Shown in pieces: positions 1 through 7,359 of a DNA stretch of 15,166 bases. Both the position numbers and the translations under genes were made by a program. Positions within the stretch are counted from its first letter, which is position 1, and every line of letters starts with the position of its first letter. The DNA comes from ZLKRG44 sp964555705 (GTDB taxonomy: Bacteria > Planctomycetota > Phycisphaerae > Phycisphaerales > SM1A02), in NCBI GenBank assembly GCA_964555705.1, contig CAZKTN010000045.1, positions 1 through 15,166 on the forward strand. Reading direction: 5' to 3'. The notes under the pieces were generated by a model, which saw nothing but the letters and a program-made list of their open reading frames with translations, did not search any database and had not been told where the DNA came from.

Positions 1-2
1 AA

Positions 3-75
3 CGCACGCGGCAGGATTCGAACCTGCAACCCTCGGTTCCGAAGACCGATGCTCTATCCGTTGAGCTACGCGTGC
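3..75 (-). tRNA. tRNA-Arg (anticodon UCG)
   Basis: The minus strand folds into a full 73-nt cloverleaf. The acceptor stem is GCACGCG paired with CGCGTGC. The D arm is GCTC/GAGC, the anticodon arm TCGGT-CTTCGGA-ACCGA, and the T arm GCAGG-TTCGAAT-CCTGC. Loop position 33 is T and positions 34-36 read TCG, so it decodes CGA as arginine. The discriminator base is G. The next two bases are TT, so the 3' CCA is not encoded and must be added by nucleotidyltransferase. A TAGAAT -10-like box lies 10 nt upstream. Confidence 0.96.
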
Positions 76-85
76 AGCGACGCGC

Positions 86-91
86 ATTCTA
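86..91 (-). promoter_or_regulatory. Candidate -10 box for the tRNA-Arg gene
   Basis: On the minus strand the hexamer TAGAAT matches the sigma-70 TATAAT consensus at five of six positions. It ends 10 nt before the mature tRNA, which would leave a 5' leader of only a few nucleotides. No good -35 hexamer is visible at the usual spacing. The call rests on the -10 box and its position. Confidence 0.45.
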
Positions 92-105
92 GCGGCTTGG
101 CGAAT

Positions 106-124
106 CGCCACTCGCGGCGTGGCG
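106..124 (-). terminator. Weak hairpin after the beta-helix gene
   Basis: CGCCAC and GTGGCG form a 6-bp stem around a 7-nt loop, just downstream of the beta-helix stop and upstream of the tRNA promoter. No T-run follows, so it may be a Rho-independent terminator of low efficiency or simply a GC-rich inverted repeat. Confidence 0.25.
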
Positions 125-132
125 GCTCGCGC

Positions 133-1305
133 TCAGGGCTGCTCGCCGGCCCAGCCGAGCTCCACCGGATCTGCCTGCTCGCATGCGTCGAGGATGCCGT
201 TGCCGTCCGCGTCGGGCTGGAAGCCCATCGAGATCTCGTCACTGTCGCGCATGCCGTTGCGGTTGCAGTCGAGGTAGCAGTCGCTGAAGCGTGCGCCGGA
301 GATGTCGACCATGTCGCCGACGACCGCATCGCCCGCGATGCCGCACAGCGTGCTCTCGCGCAGCCTCACGAAGGCGCCCTCGCTGAAGAGGCCATACGCC
401 ATGCCGCTCGTGTTGCCGGTGAAGTCGCAGCGGAAGAGGTCCGCGGTGCCGCCGCGCAGGTACGCGGCGCCGCCGGACTCGATCGACGAGTTGCCCGAGA
501 AGGTCGAGCCCGACGCGAAGACGTCGGTGCTCTCGGCCCACATGCCGCCGCCCCAGGCGCCGCTGGTCGTGCAGTTTGCGGTGATGCGCGAGTCCAGGAC
601 CTGAAGGCGCCCGCCCTCGGCGAAGATGCCGCCACCGAACGTGCCAGCTGCATTGCGCGAGACCGTGCAGTTGACGAGCGTCGTGTCGCCGCCCATGGCA
701 CGCACGCCACCACCAGCGACAGGCGAAGCGTTCGAGTCGAGCGTGCACCCAAAGAGCGTCAGCTCGCCGCGGTCGTTGAACACGCCGCTGCTGGCATTGC
801 GCTCTAGGCGCGAGTCGCGTACGGCCAGATCCGCGCCAAGCACGAGAATCCCGTGGCCACGCTCGCCGTGGCCGCCCGAGACGGTGAACCCCTCGATGCG
901 CGTGCCGCGCGCGAGCGCACCCTCGACGATGACGACCGGACCTGGCGAGCCCGTGCCGGAGAGCGTCGTGCGCTCGGCGCCCGACACGCCGCGCAGCGTG
1001 ATCGCCTTGTTGCGGATGTGGATGCGCTCATCCCAGAAGCCGGGCGCCACGGCGACCGTCTCGCCGGGGAGCGCTGCATCGATGGCGGCCTGGATTGTGG
1101 GCTGGTCCTCCGGCACGCGCAGCATGCCGGGGATTGCGGGCAGGAGGGTGCCACGGGGAGACACGACCGTGGCACCCTCCAGCGTCGCGGGGAACGAGCC
1201 CCAGTACAGGGACACCATCGAGCCGGTGAGGATCGTCATGCCGATCCACACGCTTCGCCATCCCTTCCCCTTACCGCTCCGAGAACTGTTCGATGGTGTC
1301 GCCAT
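133..1305 (-). CDS. Secreted right-handed beta-helix protein with Ca-binding-like tail
   Basis: This is a 390-residue exported protein of unknown substrate. Residues 17-38 form a hydrophobic signal or anchor segment. Residues 66-110 (VPEDQPTIQAAIDAA...AVAPGFWDE) match the usual first turn of pectate-lyase-like parallel beta-helices. Residues 115-340 are short repeating turns with GGG and N/S-rich corners (for example AGGGVRAMGGDTTLVNCTVS), typical of right-handed beta-helix repeat proteins. The C-terminus (about 346-376) has CNRNGMRDSDE and DADGNGILDACE, an Asp/Asn-rich calcium-binding tail resembling type-3 thrombospondin repeats and common in Phycisphaerales secreted proteins. I chose the ATG at 1305 because a GGAG site lies 7 nt upstream. 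An in-frame start at 1341 would add 12 residues and lacks that support. No catalytic residues can be assigned, so enzyme or adhesin is open. Confidence 0.85.
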   Translation of the reverse strand: MATPSNSSRSGKGKGWRSVWIGMTILTGSMVSLYWGSFPATLEGATVVSPRGTLLPAIPGMLRVPEDQPTIQAAIDAALPGETVAVAPGFWDERIHIRNKAITLRGVSGAERTTLSGTGSPGPVVIVEGALARGTRIEGFTVSGGHGERGHGILVLGADLAVRDSRLERNASSGVFNDRGELTLFGCTLDSNASPVAGGGVRAMGGDTTLVNCTVSRNAAGTFGGGIFAEGGRLQVLDSRITANCTTSGAWGGGMWAESTDVFASGSTFSGNSSIESGGAAYLRGGTADLFRCDFTGNTSGMAYGLFSEGAFVRLRESTLCGIAGDAVVGDMVDISGARFSDCYLDCNRNGMRDSDEISMGFQPDADGNGILDACEQADPVELGWAGEQP

Positions 1306-1312
1306 TGGGGTG

Positions 1313-1316
1313 CTCC
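1313..1316 (-). promoter_or_regulatory. Ribosome binding site GGAG of the beta-helix gene
   Basis: GGAG on the minus strand sits 7 nt before the ATG at 1305. It lies downstream of the alternative start at 1341, so it argues for the shorter protein. Confidence 0.6.
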
Positions 1317-1330
1317 GTTTCACTTCAGAC

Positions 1331-1352
1331 GAGGCGCGCACAGATGCGCCTC
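1331..1352. repeat. Inverted repeat in the beta-helix upstream region
   Basis: GAGGCGC and GCGCCTC form a perfect 7-bp inverted repeat separated by 8 nt. An alternative pairing, GCGCA-CAGA-TGCGC, also exists inside it. It lies 26 bp before the beta-helix start, where it could be a 5' leader hairpin or an operator. Function is unproven. Confidence 0.35.
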
Positions 1353-1469
1353 ACAGCAGTAACTCTCGCATTCGGCAGGCCCCGCGCCAAGCGGGATCGG
1401 CCCAATCCGTCGTGCCGGGTGTCTCGGCATCCCCGGATGGCGACTTTCGCGCAATGGCCGGATTGCGCA

Positions 1470-1484
1470 GATTTGTCGCAAATC
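1470..1484. repeat. Inverted repeat in the divergent intergenic region
   Basis: GATTTG-TCG-CAAATC is a 6-bp perfect inverted repeat with a 3-nt spacer. It is locally AT-richer than the surrounding DNA and lies 64 bp before the lipoprotein start. The symmetry fits a dimeric repressor operator, but no regulator gene is in the window. The rest of the 1306-1548 gap shows no clear -35/-10 pair. Confidence 0.3.
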
Positions 1485-1537
1485 GCTGGCAGAAGTGCTT
1501 GCCCGTGGTGGGCCCGAATGCGATGCGACCCACCCGT

Positions 1538-1541
1538 AGGA
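1538..1541 (+). promoter_or_regulatory. Ribosome binding site AGGA of the large lipoprotein gene
   Basis: AGGA lies 7 nt before the ATG at 1549. This supports the start, which also gives a well-formed lipoprotein signal. Confidence 0.55.
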
Positions 1542-1548
1542 TCCCCTC

Positions 1549-4113
1549 ATGCGCCGGCGGCGCGAACTTCTCCTGATCTTGGCGCTGGCAATCGCGCTAA
1601 CTGCCGTCACCGGCTGCGCGCGCGAGGAGAGCAGGCTCGATGCGCTCCCTCGGCCGGTGCTCACGCGCGACCTCGTGCTCTGGTCGCAGATGCTCGGCGT
1701 GAAAATGGAGCAGGTTGACTGGCCCGCGGCCGATGCCGCGCTCGAGACGTACACCGCCGATCTTGCCATGATCCGGACGCGCGCGGCCGAGTCGCTCGCG
1801 CGTGCGCTCGCCGAGGCCCCCCCGCCCAAGGGCTCCGAGTGGGAGAGGTACAGGCTCGACGATGACGATGCGCTGCGCCGCGGTGCCGCCATCGCATCCC
1901 AGTGGCATGAACAGCTGCGCAGCCGAGATGACGGACTGTTCGGGTCGCTTGCGGGCGTGACCGGGATCGGGCCCGATGTCGCCGAGCTGATGCGGCAGCT
2001 GCGCACCATTGACCGCGCGCGCATGGCGTGCAGCTTTCCCGGCAGCGACCTTGGCCCGCCTGATGCGCTTGGAGACACGCTGCGCGAGTGCGTGACCCGG
2101 GCGCAGGTTGATGCGGCTGCGTCGCGTCGCGCAGTGAGCGAGCATGCTCCGCGCGTCGCTGCCGACCTGGAGGTGCTGCGCAGGGCGGTGCTCGAGGACT
2201 CCTGGCGTGTGGCGGCGTCCGCACGGGATGCGCACATCGTGGCCGAGGCGGAGATCGAGGCCGACATGGCGGCGGCCTCCAATGGCGAAGACGATGGCCA
2301 GAGCCCTGAGCAGCGCGCGGAGGCGCGAAAGTCCCAGCAGATCGGCGAGGCACGCCAGCAGGCTGAGCGTGCGCTGAAGGATGCAACCCTCACGCAGCTT
2401 CTTGCCGCGGAAGCGGCGCTCGAGTCCATGGCAGCCGGCGAGGGACCCGTTGCCGACGCCGCGCACCGCACGCTCACGCGCTATGCGATGCTGTCCGACC
2501 CTTCGCGCACCGACCGCAACATCCGTGCGGCGCGGTTCCTGGTGTTGCGCGATCCTGACCTCGACGATGCGACCCGCAAGAGGAGCATCGCCACGCTGGA
2601 CACGCTCGAGCAGGTGTGCCAGCAGCTCATCGCAGACGCATGGCGGGCCACGCTCGTCAACATCCGAAGGCAGCGCGCGAACCAGCCTGAGCTTCCGGTG
2701 CCCGATGCAGGGAGCGCCATCGGCGAGCGCGCGACCGAGTGGCTGGCGTCGCTTCCGGAGACCACCCGCGAGCGGCTCGAGGCTGTTGCGCGCAACTGGG
2801 ACATCGGCGAGTCCATCACAGAGGGCTTCGGCGAGGACACGGCCCGTGCGTTCCGAGCGTCGCTCGGCGCGGACTGGGATGACCGAACCCGCCAGCCTGA
2901 GCCTGAGCCAGAGTGGTCGGTCGAGGGCGAGTCGCTCACGGTCGCCGAAGTGGCAGTGCTGCCGCCGGCGCCGACCCACCAGCGACTACGGACCGCCGCA
3001 GCCATCGCAGGACTTGACGACACGCAGTCGGCCATCTTCGTGCAGGACACCATCGACCGCTGGAACGAATTCCGGCGCGAGCAGTCGGGGCCCATCAAGG
3101 CGGAGCAGGATGCGATGGAGCCGTTCGGTTCGGCAAACCGCAGCCGCCCGGAGCAGATGTCAATGGCCCGCCGCTACTACGACCAGGGGCTCATGGCACC
3201 GCTTCGTGCCGTGCAGCAGATGTCGGCAGCGACGCTGGATGACCTCTGCGCACGTTCTGCCGCGCTGGGCGCTGCGGCCGGCGCCGAACCCGCCGCACGG
3301 CAGTGGTGGGCCTCCGCGCTCGGGCCCGCATACACCGACATGCAGCGCATGCTGATCGGCGAGGTCGCGGGACCTCTGCTGCGGGAGGCCGACTTCCGCG
3401 TCGCTCGCATGCACCCTGACGTGCCCGCTCCCGAGTGGACCGCGATGATGCAGAGGCACTCCGAGGCGATGCAGTCCACCGCACAGATGCTGCTCGATGC
3501 GCGCATGGCCGGATACTGGAGGCTCCTGGAGGCGTTCACCGAGGCGGAGCTTGTGTCGGATGCTGGCGACCAGGCTGGCGCGAACGCCCTCCGCGAGCAG
3601 GCAGTCGCACGGATGAACGCGTCGATGGCGTCGCTCGAGTCGATCGCGGCGCGCGCCCAGCTCGAGGCGCTCGAGGCGCTCTGCAGCTCGCTGCCGCCGC
3701 GGGAGGCGCTCCGTGTGCGCGCGCAGGCTGCGCGTGCGTGCTGGCCCGAGCTCAGCTTCACGAAGGGACAGGCACGCGCGATTGCCGGCGCAGAGCGCAT
3801 CCGCAACGACCTCGGCGAGGCAGGCGCGGCGGCCGGCGCGGAGCAGGTCGACGCCGCCATCGACCGGGCGCTCTCCAACATGTGGGATGTGCTTCGTGCG
3901 CTGCCGCGTGCCGAAGTGCCGGCACTCAGCCGCGAGACACGGCGCTTCGACGCGCTGGTGCGCCGACACGCGTCGCTGATGGGCGCACTCGAGTCGCTCG
4001 ACAACTCCGCAGTCCGCGCGCTGCGCGACGCGTCCATCGCCGGCCAGGTGCCGTCCGCGTCGCTCGCGTCAGCGGTGCTGAGCCCCGCGCCCCGGCCCCT
4101 CACGCGGCCCTGA
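1549..4113 (+). CDS. Large lipoprotein of unknown function
   Basis: This is an 854-residue protein that I do not recognise. Residues 1-23 form a classic lipoprotein signal: RRRR charged start, a hydrophobic core at 7-19 and a VTGC lipobox with Cys23. The mature protein is therefore predicted to be lipid-anchored in the envelope. The rest is rich in Ala, Arg, Glu and Leu, with few Gly/Pro breaks, and looks mostly alpha-helical. There are stretches of heptad-like charge (for example about 225-290), no further membrane segment and no obvious catalytic motif. A Pro/Glu-rich linker at about 445-458 may split it into two helical halves. The start has an AGGA site at 7 nt spacing. The 3' end overlaps the convergent methyltransferase gene by 45 bp. 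Codon use and GC content resemble the neighbours. A structural or scaffold role is only a guess. Confidence 0.8.
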   Translation: MRRRRELLLILALAIALTAVTGCAREESRLDALPRPVLTRDLVLWSQMLGVKMEQVDWPAADAALETYTADLAMIRTRAAESLARALAEAPPPKGSEWERYRLDDDDALRRGAAIASQWHEQLRSRDDGLFGSLAGVTGIGPDVAELMRQLRTIDRARMACSFPGSDLGPPDALGDTLRECVTRAQVDAAASRRAVSEHAPRVAADLEVLRRAVLEDSWRVAASARDAHIVAEAEIEADMAAASNGEDDGQSPEQRAEARKSQQIGEARQQAERALKDATLTQLLAAEAALESMAAGEGPVADAAHRTLTRYAMLSDPSRTDRNIRAARFLVLRDPDLDDATRKRSIATLDTLEQVCQQLIADAWRATLVNIRRQRANQPELPVPDAGSAIGERATEWLASLPETTRERLEAVARNWDIGESITEGFGEDTARAFRASLGADWDDRTRQPEPEPEWSVEGESLTVAEVAVLPPAPTHQRLRTAAAIAGLDDTQSAIFVQDTIDRWNEFRREQSGPIKAEQDAMEPFGSANRSRPEQMSMARRYYDQGLMAPLRAVQQMSAATLDDLCARSAALGAAAGAEPAARQWWASALGPAYTDMQRMLIGEVAGPLLREADFRVARMHPDVPAPEWTAMMQRHSEAMQSTAQMLLDARMAGYWRLLEAFTEAELVSDAGDQAGANALREQAVARMNASMASLESIAARAQLEALEALCSSLPPREALRVRAQAARACWPELSFTKGQARAIAGAERIRNDLGEAGAAAGAEQVDAAIDRALSNMWDVLRALPRAEVPALSRETRRFDALVRRHASLMGALESLDNSAVRALRDASIAGQVPSASLASAVLSPAPRPLTRP

Positions 4114-4821
4114 TGCGCCCTTCTTCATGATGAAGAGGTAGTTGAAGCCACGCAGGAAGAAGTTGCCCTCCTCCGCGGCCTTGCGCCAATTGCCCTTCTG
4201 CAGCTTGGCGTTCTGGCGCACCACGCTGATGATGTCGACAGGATCGAAGCGCGAGCGGAGCCTCGCGAAGAGCTCGAAGCCGATGGGCATGAATACGCCG
4301 CCGCCCGGCCCCTTGCGCTTGCGCCACGAGTCACTGACGTAGAGCGCCATGTAGCGGCGGGGCTTGAGCACGCGGTCGATCTGCGCGATGACACGCTCCA
4401 TGGCGGAGTAGTACGCGCGCCCGCCGTCGTCGCCTGCAGCATCGAGCCTGCCGATGCAGCGCGCATCGTCGGAGTAGTCCACGTGGGTGCTGTAGGGAGG
4501 ATCAATGAAGACGAAGTCGGCGCTGGCATCAGGCATCGGGATCTGCCGTGCATCGGCCTGCACGATGTCGGCGCGGCGCGGCACAAGGTCGAATCCGCGG
4601 GGCTGGCGACCGAGCGACGTCGCCACATCGATCGTTGTCCCGCTGCCCACCATCGGGTCGACGATCACATCGCCTTCGCGCGTGTAGCGCTGAAGGAGCT
4701 GCCAGATCACCCAAGAGGGGGTCGCGCCTACATAGGACTTGTCGCCCTGCATGCGCGATCCGTCCTCAGCGTCGTAGTGCTGGCTCGGGTACTCCCACAG
4801 CGTGGTGGGCATGATGCGCAT
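4069..4821 (-). CDS. Stand-alone amino-group DNA methyltransferase (N6_N4_Mtase-like)
   Basis: This predicted SAM-dependent methyltransferase of 250 residues transfers a methyl group to an exocyclic amino group, most likely N6-adenine or N4-cytosine in DNA. The SAM-binding motif I is DPMVGSGTT (55-63), and an acidic residue follows in the GFDL strand (76-79). The catalytic motif IV is DPPY (107-110). Motif I precedes motif IV, and the conserved-looking C-terminal block EEGNFFLRGFNYLF (217-230) follows. No separate target-recognition domain is apparent. The start is uncertain. The ATG at 4821 (used here) and one at 4812 both precede conserved-looking sequence without a clear Shine-Dalgarno. 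A GTG at 4872 would add 17 Arg-rich residues and overlap the hydrolase gene by 13 bp. No restriction enzyme or specificity subunit is nearby, so it looks like an orphan methylase. A nucleic-acid target other than DNA cannot be excluded. Confidence 0.82.
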   Translation of the reverse strand: MRIMPTTLWEYPSQHYDAEDGSRMQGDKSYVGATPSWVIWQLLQRYTREGDVIVDPMVGSGTTIDVATSLGRQPRGFDLVPRRADIVQADARQIPMPDASADFVFIDPPYSTHVDYSDDARCIGRLDAAGDDGGRAYYSAMERVIAQIDRVLKPRRYMALYVSDSWRKRKGPGGGVFMPIGFELFARLRSRFDPVDIISVVRQNAKLQKGNWRKAAEEGNFFLRGFNYLFIMKKGASGPREGPGRGAQHR

Positions 4822-4859
4822 CGGCGGCCGGCGCGATGCGTGACCGCGGTCCCGGCGCC

Positions 4860-6248
4860 TCAGCTGGTCCACGACGCCACCAGGATCGCGAGGTCCTGGC
4901 CATTGACCGCGCTGTTGCCGTCAAGATCAGCCGGACACGGCACGCCACCCGGACAACGGCCCCATGATGCGAGCAGAGTCGTGAGGTCCTGCGCATTGAC
5001 CACGCCATCTCCAGTGAGATCGGCAGCGGGCGCACTCCGGTTCACCGTGAGGTCCGCGGCGGCGATCGCACCGTCGACGGTACGTGTCGCGCGCACCTGC
5101 ACGACTCGAGTGGCCGGGCCCGCGGACGGCACCGTCACGATGAAGGGCACTGCCGCCCACGCGCCAGGCGCGAGCGTCTCGGTCTCGGGCGTCGCAAACG
5201 CAACTTGCACACCAGCACCGGGCTGCACGGACAGCCTGAACGCCGTCGGCACCGGGCCTGTGTTCGTCACCGTCACGGTGTTGGCAACTGGCGATCCGCC
5301 GGGGCCGGAGACGCTCGGATCGGCGATCGCCACCGTCGCCCGCGCATCCCGCTCGACCGAGACACCCGCCGGTGCGGCCCCCAGCCATGCGGACTCCGCC
5401 TGTGCAGGATCGCGGCGCAGGTGCGCGAGGAAGAACTCGGTGAGCAGGCCGCGCGTGATGCGAAGCTGCTCCTCGCGCGCGATCGACCCGCTGTCGCAGA
5501 AGATGATCGGAGCGTCGATGAAACCGCAGTGCGAGCCCCCAGCGATCAGCGCAAACTGCCGCGGACCCGGCGCCGCGTCATGGATCAGCTCGGTCGATGC
5601 GGCCGACACGATCGTGTCCTCAGATCCCGCGATCACGCGCACAGGCACGGTCACCGAGGCCATCGCGGCCTGCGCCGACGGGTTCGTCTCCGCCGCGGCC
5701 AGGTTGGCGACTGCCACGATGCGCGCGTCTGCGGCAGCCGCAAGCACGCTGGCCCCGCCGCCCATCGAGTGGCCCGACGCGCCGAATGCGGTGGCATCGA
5801 CCGCTCCCTCGAGCCAGCTCCCGGCGGTGCCCGACTGCTGCGCGAGGAACGTGAGGCAGTCGCGCATGTCAGCCGCGAACGCGGAGTGGCTCGGGAACAG
5901 CCCGCCCTGCGAGGTGGTGGCGATCGCGATGAATCCCCACGACGCCAGATGCGACAGCGTGGACTCGTACTGCGCCACTGGCGTGACAAAGCCGTGGCCG
6001 AACGTGACCGCCGGCGCGGGCATCGCGCCTGCTGCGAACGGCGCGGACGCGCCAGCGCTTTCAGCCGGGTAGCGCACCACCGCCGAAAAGGTCGAACCAT
6101 TGGCCCGGGTGACCGTGACCGAGCGCGAGCCCACCGCGAAGGGCCCGGCCGCGTCGGTGGCACCAGCGGACGCGTGATGCGCGACCGCGGCGACCAGCGC
6201 CCACATGAAGGCCGCTGCGACCGCAGCCTGCCTCGCCGGCACGTGCAT
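4860..6248 (-). CDS. Secreted cutinase/PETase-like alpha/beta hydrolase with dockerin-like tail
   Basis: This is a 462-residue exported esterase-type hydrolase. Residues 1-29 form a signal peptide. Residues about 40-275 are an alpha/beta hydrolase domain. The nucleophile elbow is GHSMGGG with Ser161, the acid is Asp211 (GSEDTIV) and the base is His240 (GGSHCGF). FGHGF at 83-87 probably shapes the oxyanion region. The GHSMGGG elbow and domain order resemble chlorophyllase, cutinase and polyester-hydrolase families. Residues about 300-395 look like a CARDB/Ig-type beta domain. Residues 410-460 hold two calcium-loop repeats, DLTGDGVVNAQDL and DLDGNSAVNGQDL, each followed by 'ASW'. Cys241 and Cys251 may pair, as may Cys432 and Cys438. 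Start 6248 is chosen because AAGGA lies 5 nt upstream. Starts at 6254 and 6278 are in frame and would lengthen the signal peptide. The substrate cannot be read from sequence: ester, lipid or polyester are all possible. Confidence 0.85.
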   Translation of the reverse strand: MHVPARQAAVAAAFMWALVAAVAHHASAGATDAAGPFAVGSRSVTVTRANGSTFSAVVRYPAESAGASAPFAAGAMPAPAVTFGHGFVTPVAQYESTLSHLASWGFIAIATTSQGGLFPSHSAFAADMRDCLTFLAQQSGTAGSWLEGAVDATAFGASGHSMGGGASVLAAAADARIVAVANLAAAETNPSAQAAMASVTVPVRVIAGSEDTIVSAASTELIHDAAPGPRQFALIAGGSHCGFIDAPIIFCDSGSIAREEQLRITRGLLTEFFLAHLRRDPAQAESAWLGAAPAGVSVERDARATVAIADPSVSGPGGSPVANTVTVTNTGPVPTAFRLSVQPGAGVQVAFATPETETLAPGAWAAVPFIVTVPSAGPATRVVQVRATRTVDGAIAAADLTVNRSAPAADLTGDGVVNAQDLTTLLASWGRCPGGVPCPADLDGNSAVNGQDLAILVASWTS

Positions 6249-6253
6249 GAACA

Positions 6254-6258
6254 TCCTT
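6254..6258 (-). promoter_or_regulatory. Ribosome binding site AAGGA of the hydrolase gene
   Basis: AAGGA on the minus strand lies 5 nt before the ATG at 6248. It overlaps the alternative ATG at 6254, so it favours the 6248 start. Confidence 0.5.
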
Positions 6259-6288
6259 GACTTGGCGGCCACGCGCATGAGTGGACGA

Positions 6289-6307
6289 GGGTACACGGGC
6301 GGTACCC
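6289..6307 (-). terminator. Hairpin between the binding-protein and hydrolase genes
   Basis: GGGTAC and GTACCC form a perfect 6-bp stem with a 7-nt loop, inside the 77-bp gap between the two minus-strand genes. No T-run follows, so it may attenuate or protect the ABC transcript rather than fully terminate it. Confidence 0.3.
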
Positions 6308-6325
6308 GCGACCCAAGCGTTCCGC

Positions 6326-7330
6326 CTAGCGCGACGCAGGTTCGCCCGGGACTGGTCCCGCGAACAGGTCCTCGAAGGCGCCTGCCGCCGACGCATCCGA
6401 AATGACCCCGATCGAATGGAGCTGCTGCGCAAGCTCGTCCCAGCGCGACTGGGTCATGCGTCCGATGGGGCTTGCGTCGACAAGGTCGCGCTGGATCTCC
6501 GCGGCCACGTTCATCGCCTCGAGGCTCATCGCGGGATTCTGCGACGAGATGCCGGGGTTGTACTTCGCGGGATCCTTCTGGTAGCGAGCCCATCCCTCGC
6601 TCGTCGCCTGCACGAAGCGGGTCGCCGCATCGCGGTTGGCGGCAAGCCACGGCCCATGTGCCGCGATCACGGCCGTGTACGGGTTGTAGACGGGCTCGAG
6701 CCCCAGCACACGCGCATCAACCCCACGCAGGCGCACCTCGACAGGCTCTGCGCTGATGAAGCACTGCTGCACGAAGGACGGCGTGGCGAGGAATGTCGCA
6801 AGCGCACCAGTGGCGGGCACGCGCTTGAGCCGCTCGCCGCCGTACTTGGCATCGAGGATCTTCACGAAGGGGAGGCCCGGGTCGAGCGCGACGGTCGAGT
6901 CGCTCTGCCAAAGATCCTCCAGTGTGCGAATCGGGTTGGCCGCGTGCAGGAGGAACCCAGTGGGATTGCGCTGGAAGATCGCGAAGATCCCGGTGAGCGA
7001 TCCCCCCTTGCGGCGCAGCGTGAGGATCTCGTCGCCAGAGACGATTGCCGTCTCGCACGCGCCCTGCGCGACAAGCTGCGCGCTCGGCACCTGCGCTGAT
7101 CCCTTGATCACCTCCACATCAAGTCCCGCCTCACGGTAGAGGCCATCCTGAATGGCCGCGTAGATGCCGCCGAACTCGGGCTCAGGAACCCAGTTGAGCT
7201 GCAGCCTGATGCGCTGCAGCGCAGGCGATGCGGGATCGGGCGCTGCCGTGTCACTCTCCCCGCACGAGATGGCGCCAAGCGAGAGCGCCAGCGCGATGCA
7301 CGCGGCGAGGACGGTTCTGATCGTGCCCAT
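6326..7330 (-). CDS. ABC importer substrate-binding lipoprotein, NMT1/THI5-like
   Basis: This is a 334-residue extracytoplasmic solute-binding protein that delivers a small ligand to the adjacent permease and ATPase. Residues 1-23 are a lipoprotein signal ending in GAISC (Cys23), so it is tethered to the outer face of the cytoplasmic membrane. Residues 41-75 (RLQLNWVPEPEFGGIYAA... DGLYREAGLDVEV) are the hallmark opening of the NMT1/THI5-like family. That family includes the thiamine-precursor binder ThiY and relatives for riboflavin, nitrate, sulfonate and taurine. The ligand cannot be decided here: no thiamine, riboflavin or sulfur gene is adjacent and no TPP riboswitch is visible. The ATG at 7330 is supported by an AGGAGG 10 nt upstream and by the signal. 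A longer in-frame reading to 7645 runs over the permease gene and is not credible. It lies 29 bp after the permease stop, in the same operon. Confidence 0.9.
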   Translation of the reverse strand: MGTIRTVLAACIALALSLGAISCGESDTAAPDPASPALQRIRLQLNWVPEPEFGGIYAAIQDGLYREAGLDVEVIKGSAQVPSAQLVAQGACETAIVSGDEILTLRRKGGSLTGIFAIFQRNPTGFLLHAANPIRTLEDLWQSDSTVALDPGLPFVKILDAKYGGERLKRVPATGALATFLATPSFVQQCFISAEPVEVRLRGVDARVLGLEPVYNPYTAVIAAHGPWLAANRDAATRFVQATSEGWARYQKDPAKYNPGISSQNPAMSLEAMNVAAEIQRDLVDASPIGRMTQSRWDELAQQLHSIGVISDASAAGAFEDLFAGPVPGEPASR

Positions 7331-7340
7331 GGTCGGTGTC

Positions 7341-7346
7341 CCTCCT
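7341..7346 (-). promoter_or_regulatory. Strong ribosome binding site AGGAGG of the binding-protein gene
   Basis: A full AGGAGG lies 10 nt before the ATG at 7330. It is the best Shine-Dalgarno site in the window, while the ATPase and permease genes upstream have weak or no sites. This fits the usual need for more binding protein than transporter. Confidence 0.7.
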
Positions 7347-7359
7347 GGACGCCCGCAGG

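Noticed and set aside
626..1576. 316-codon plus-strand open frame opposite the beta-helix gene
   Set aside because: The translation is Pro/Ser/Arg-rich with no domain. The minus strand has a coherent beta-helix with signal, repeats and a ribosome site.
6249..6650. N-terminal extension of the hydrolase to 596 residues
   Set aside because: The extension runs into the binding-protein gene and reads as Arg/Gly/Pro-rich noise. A signal peptide and AAGGA site support 6248.
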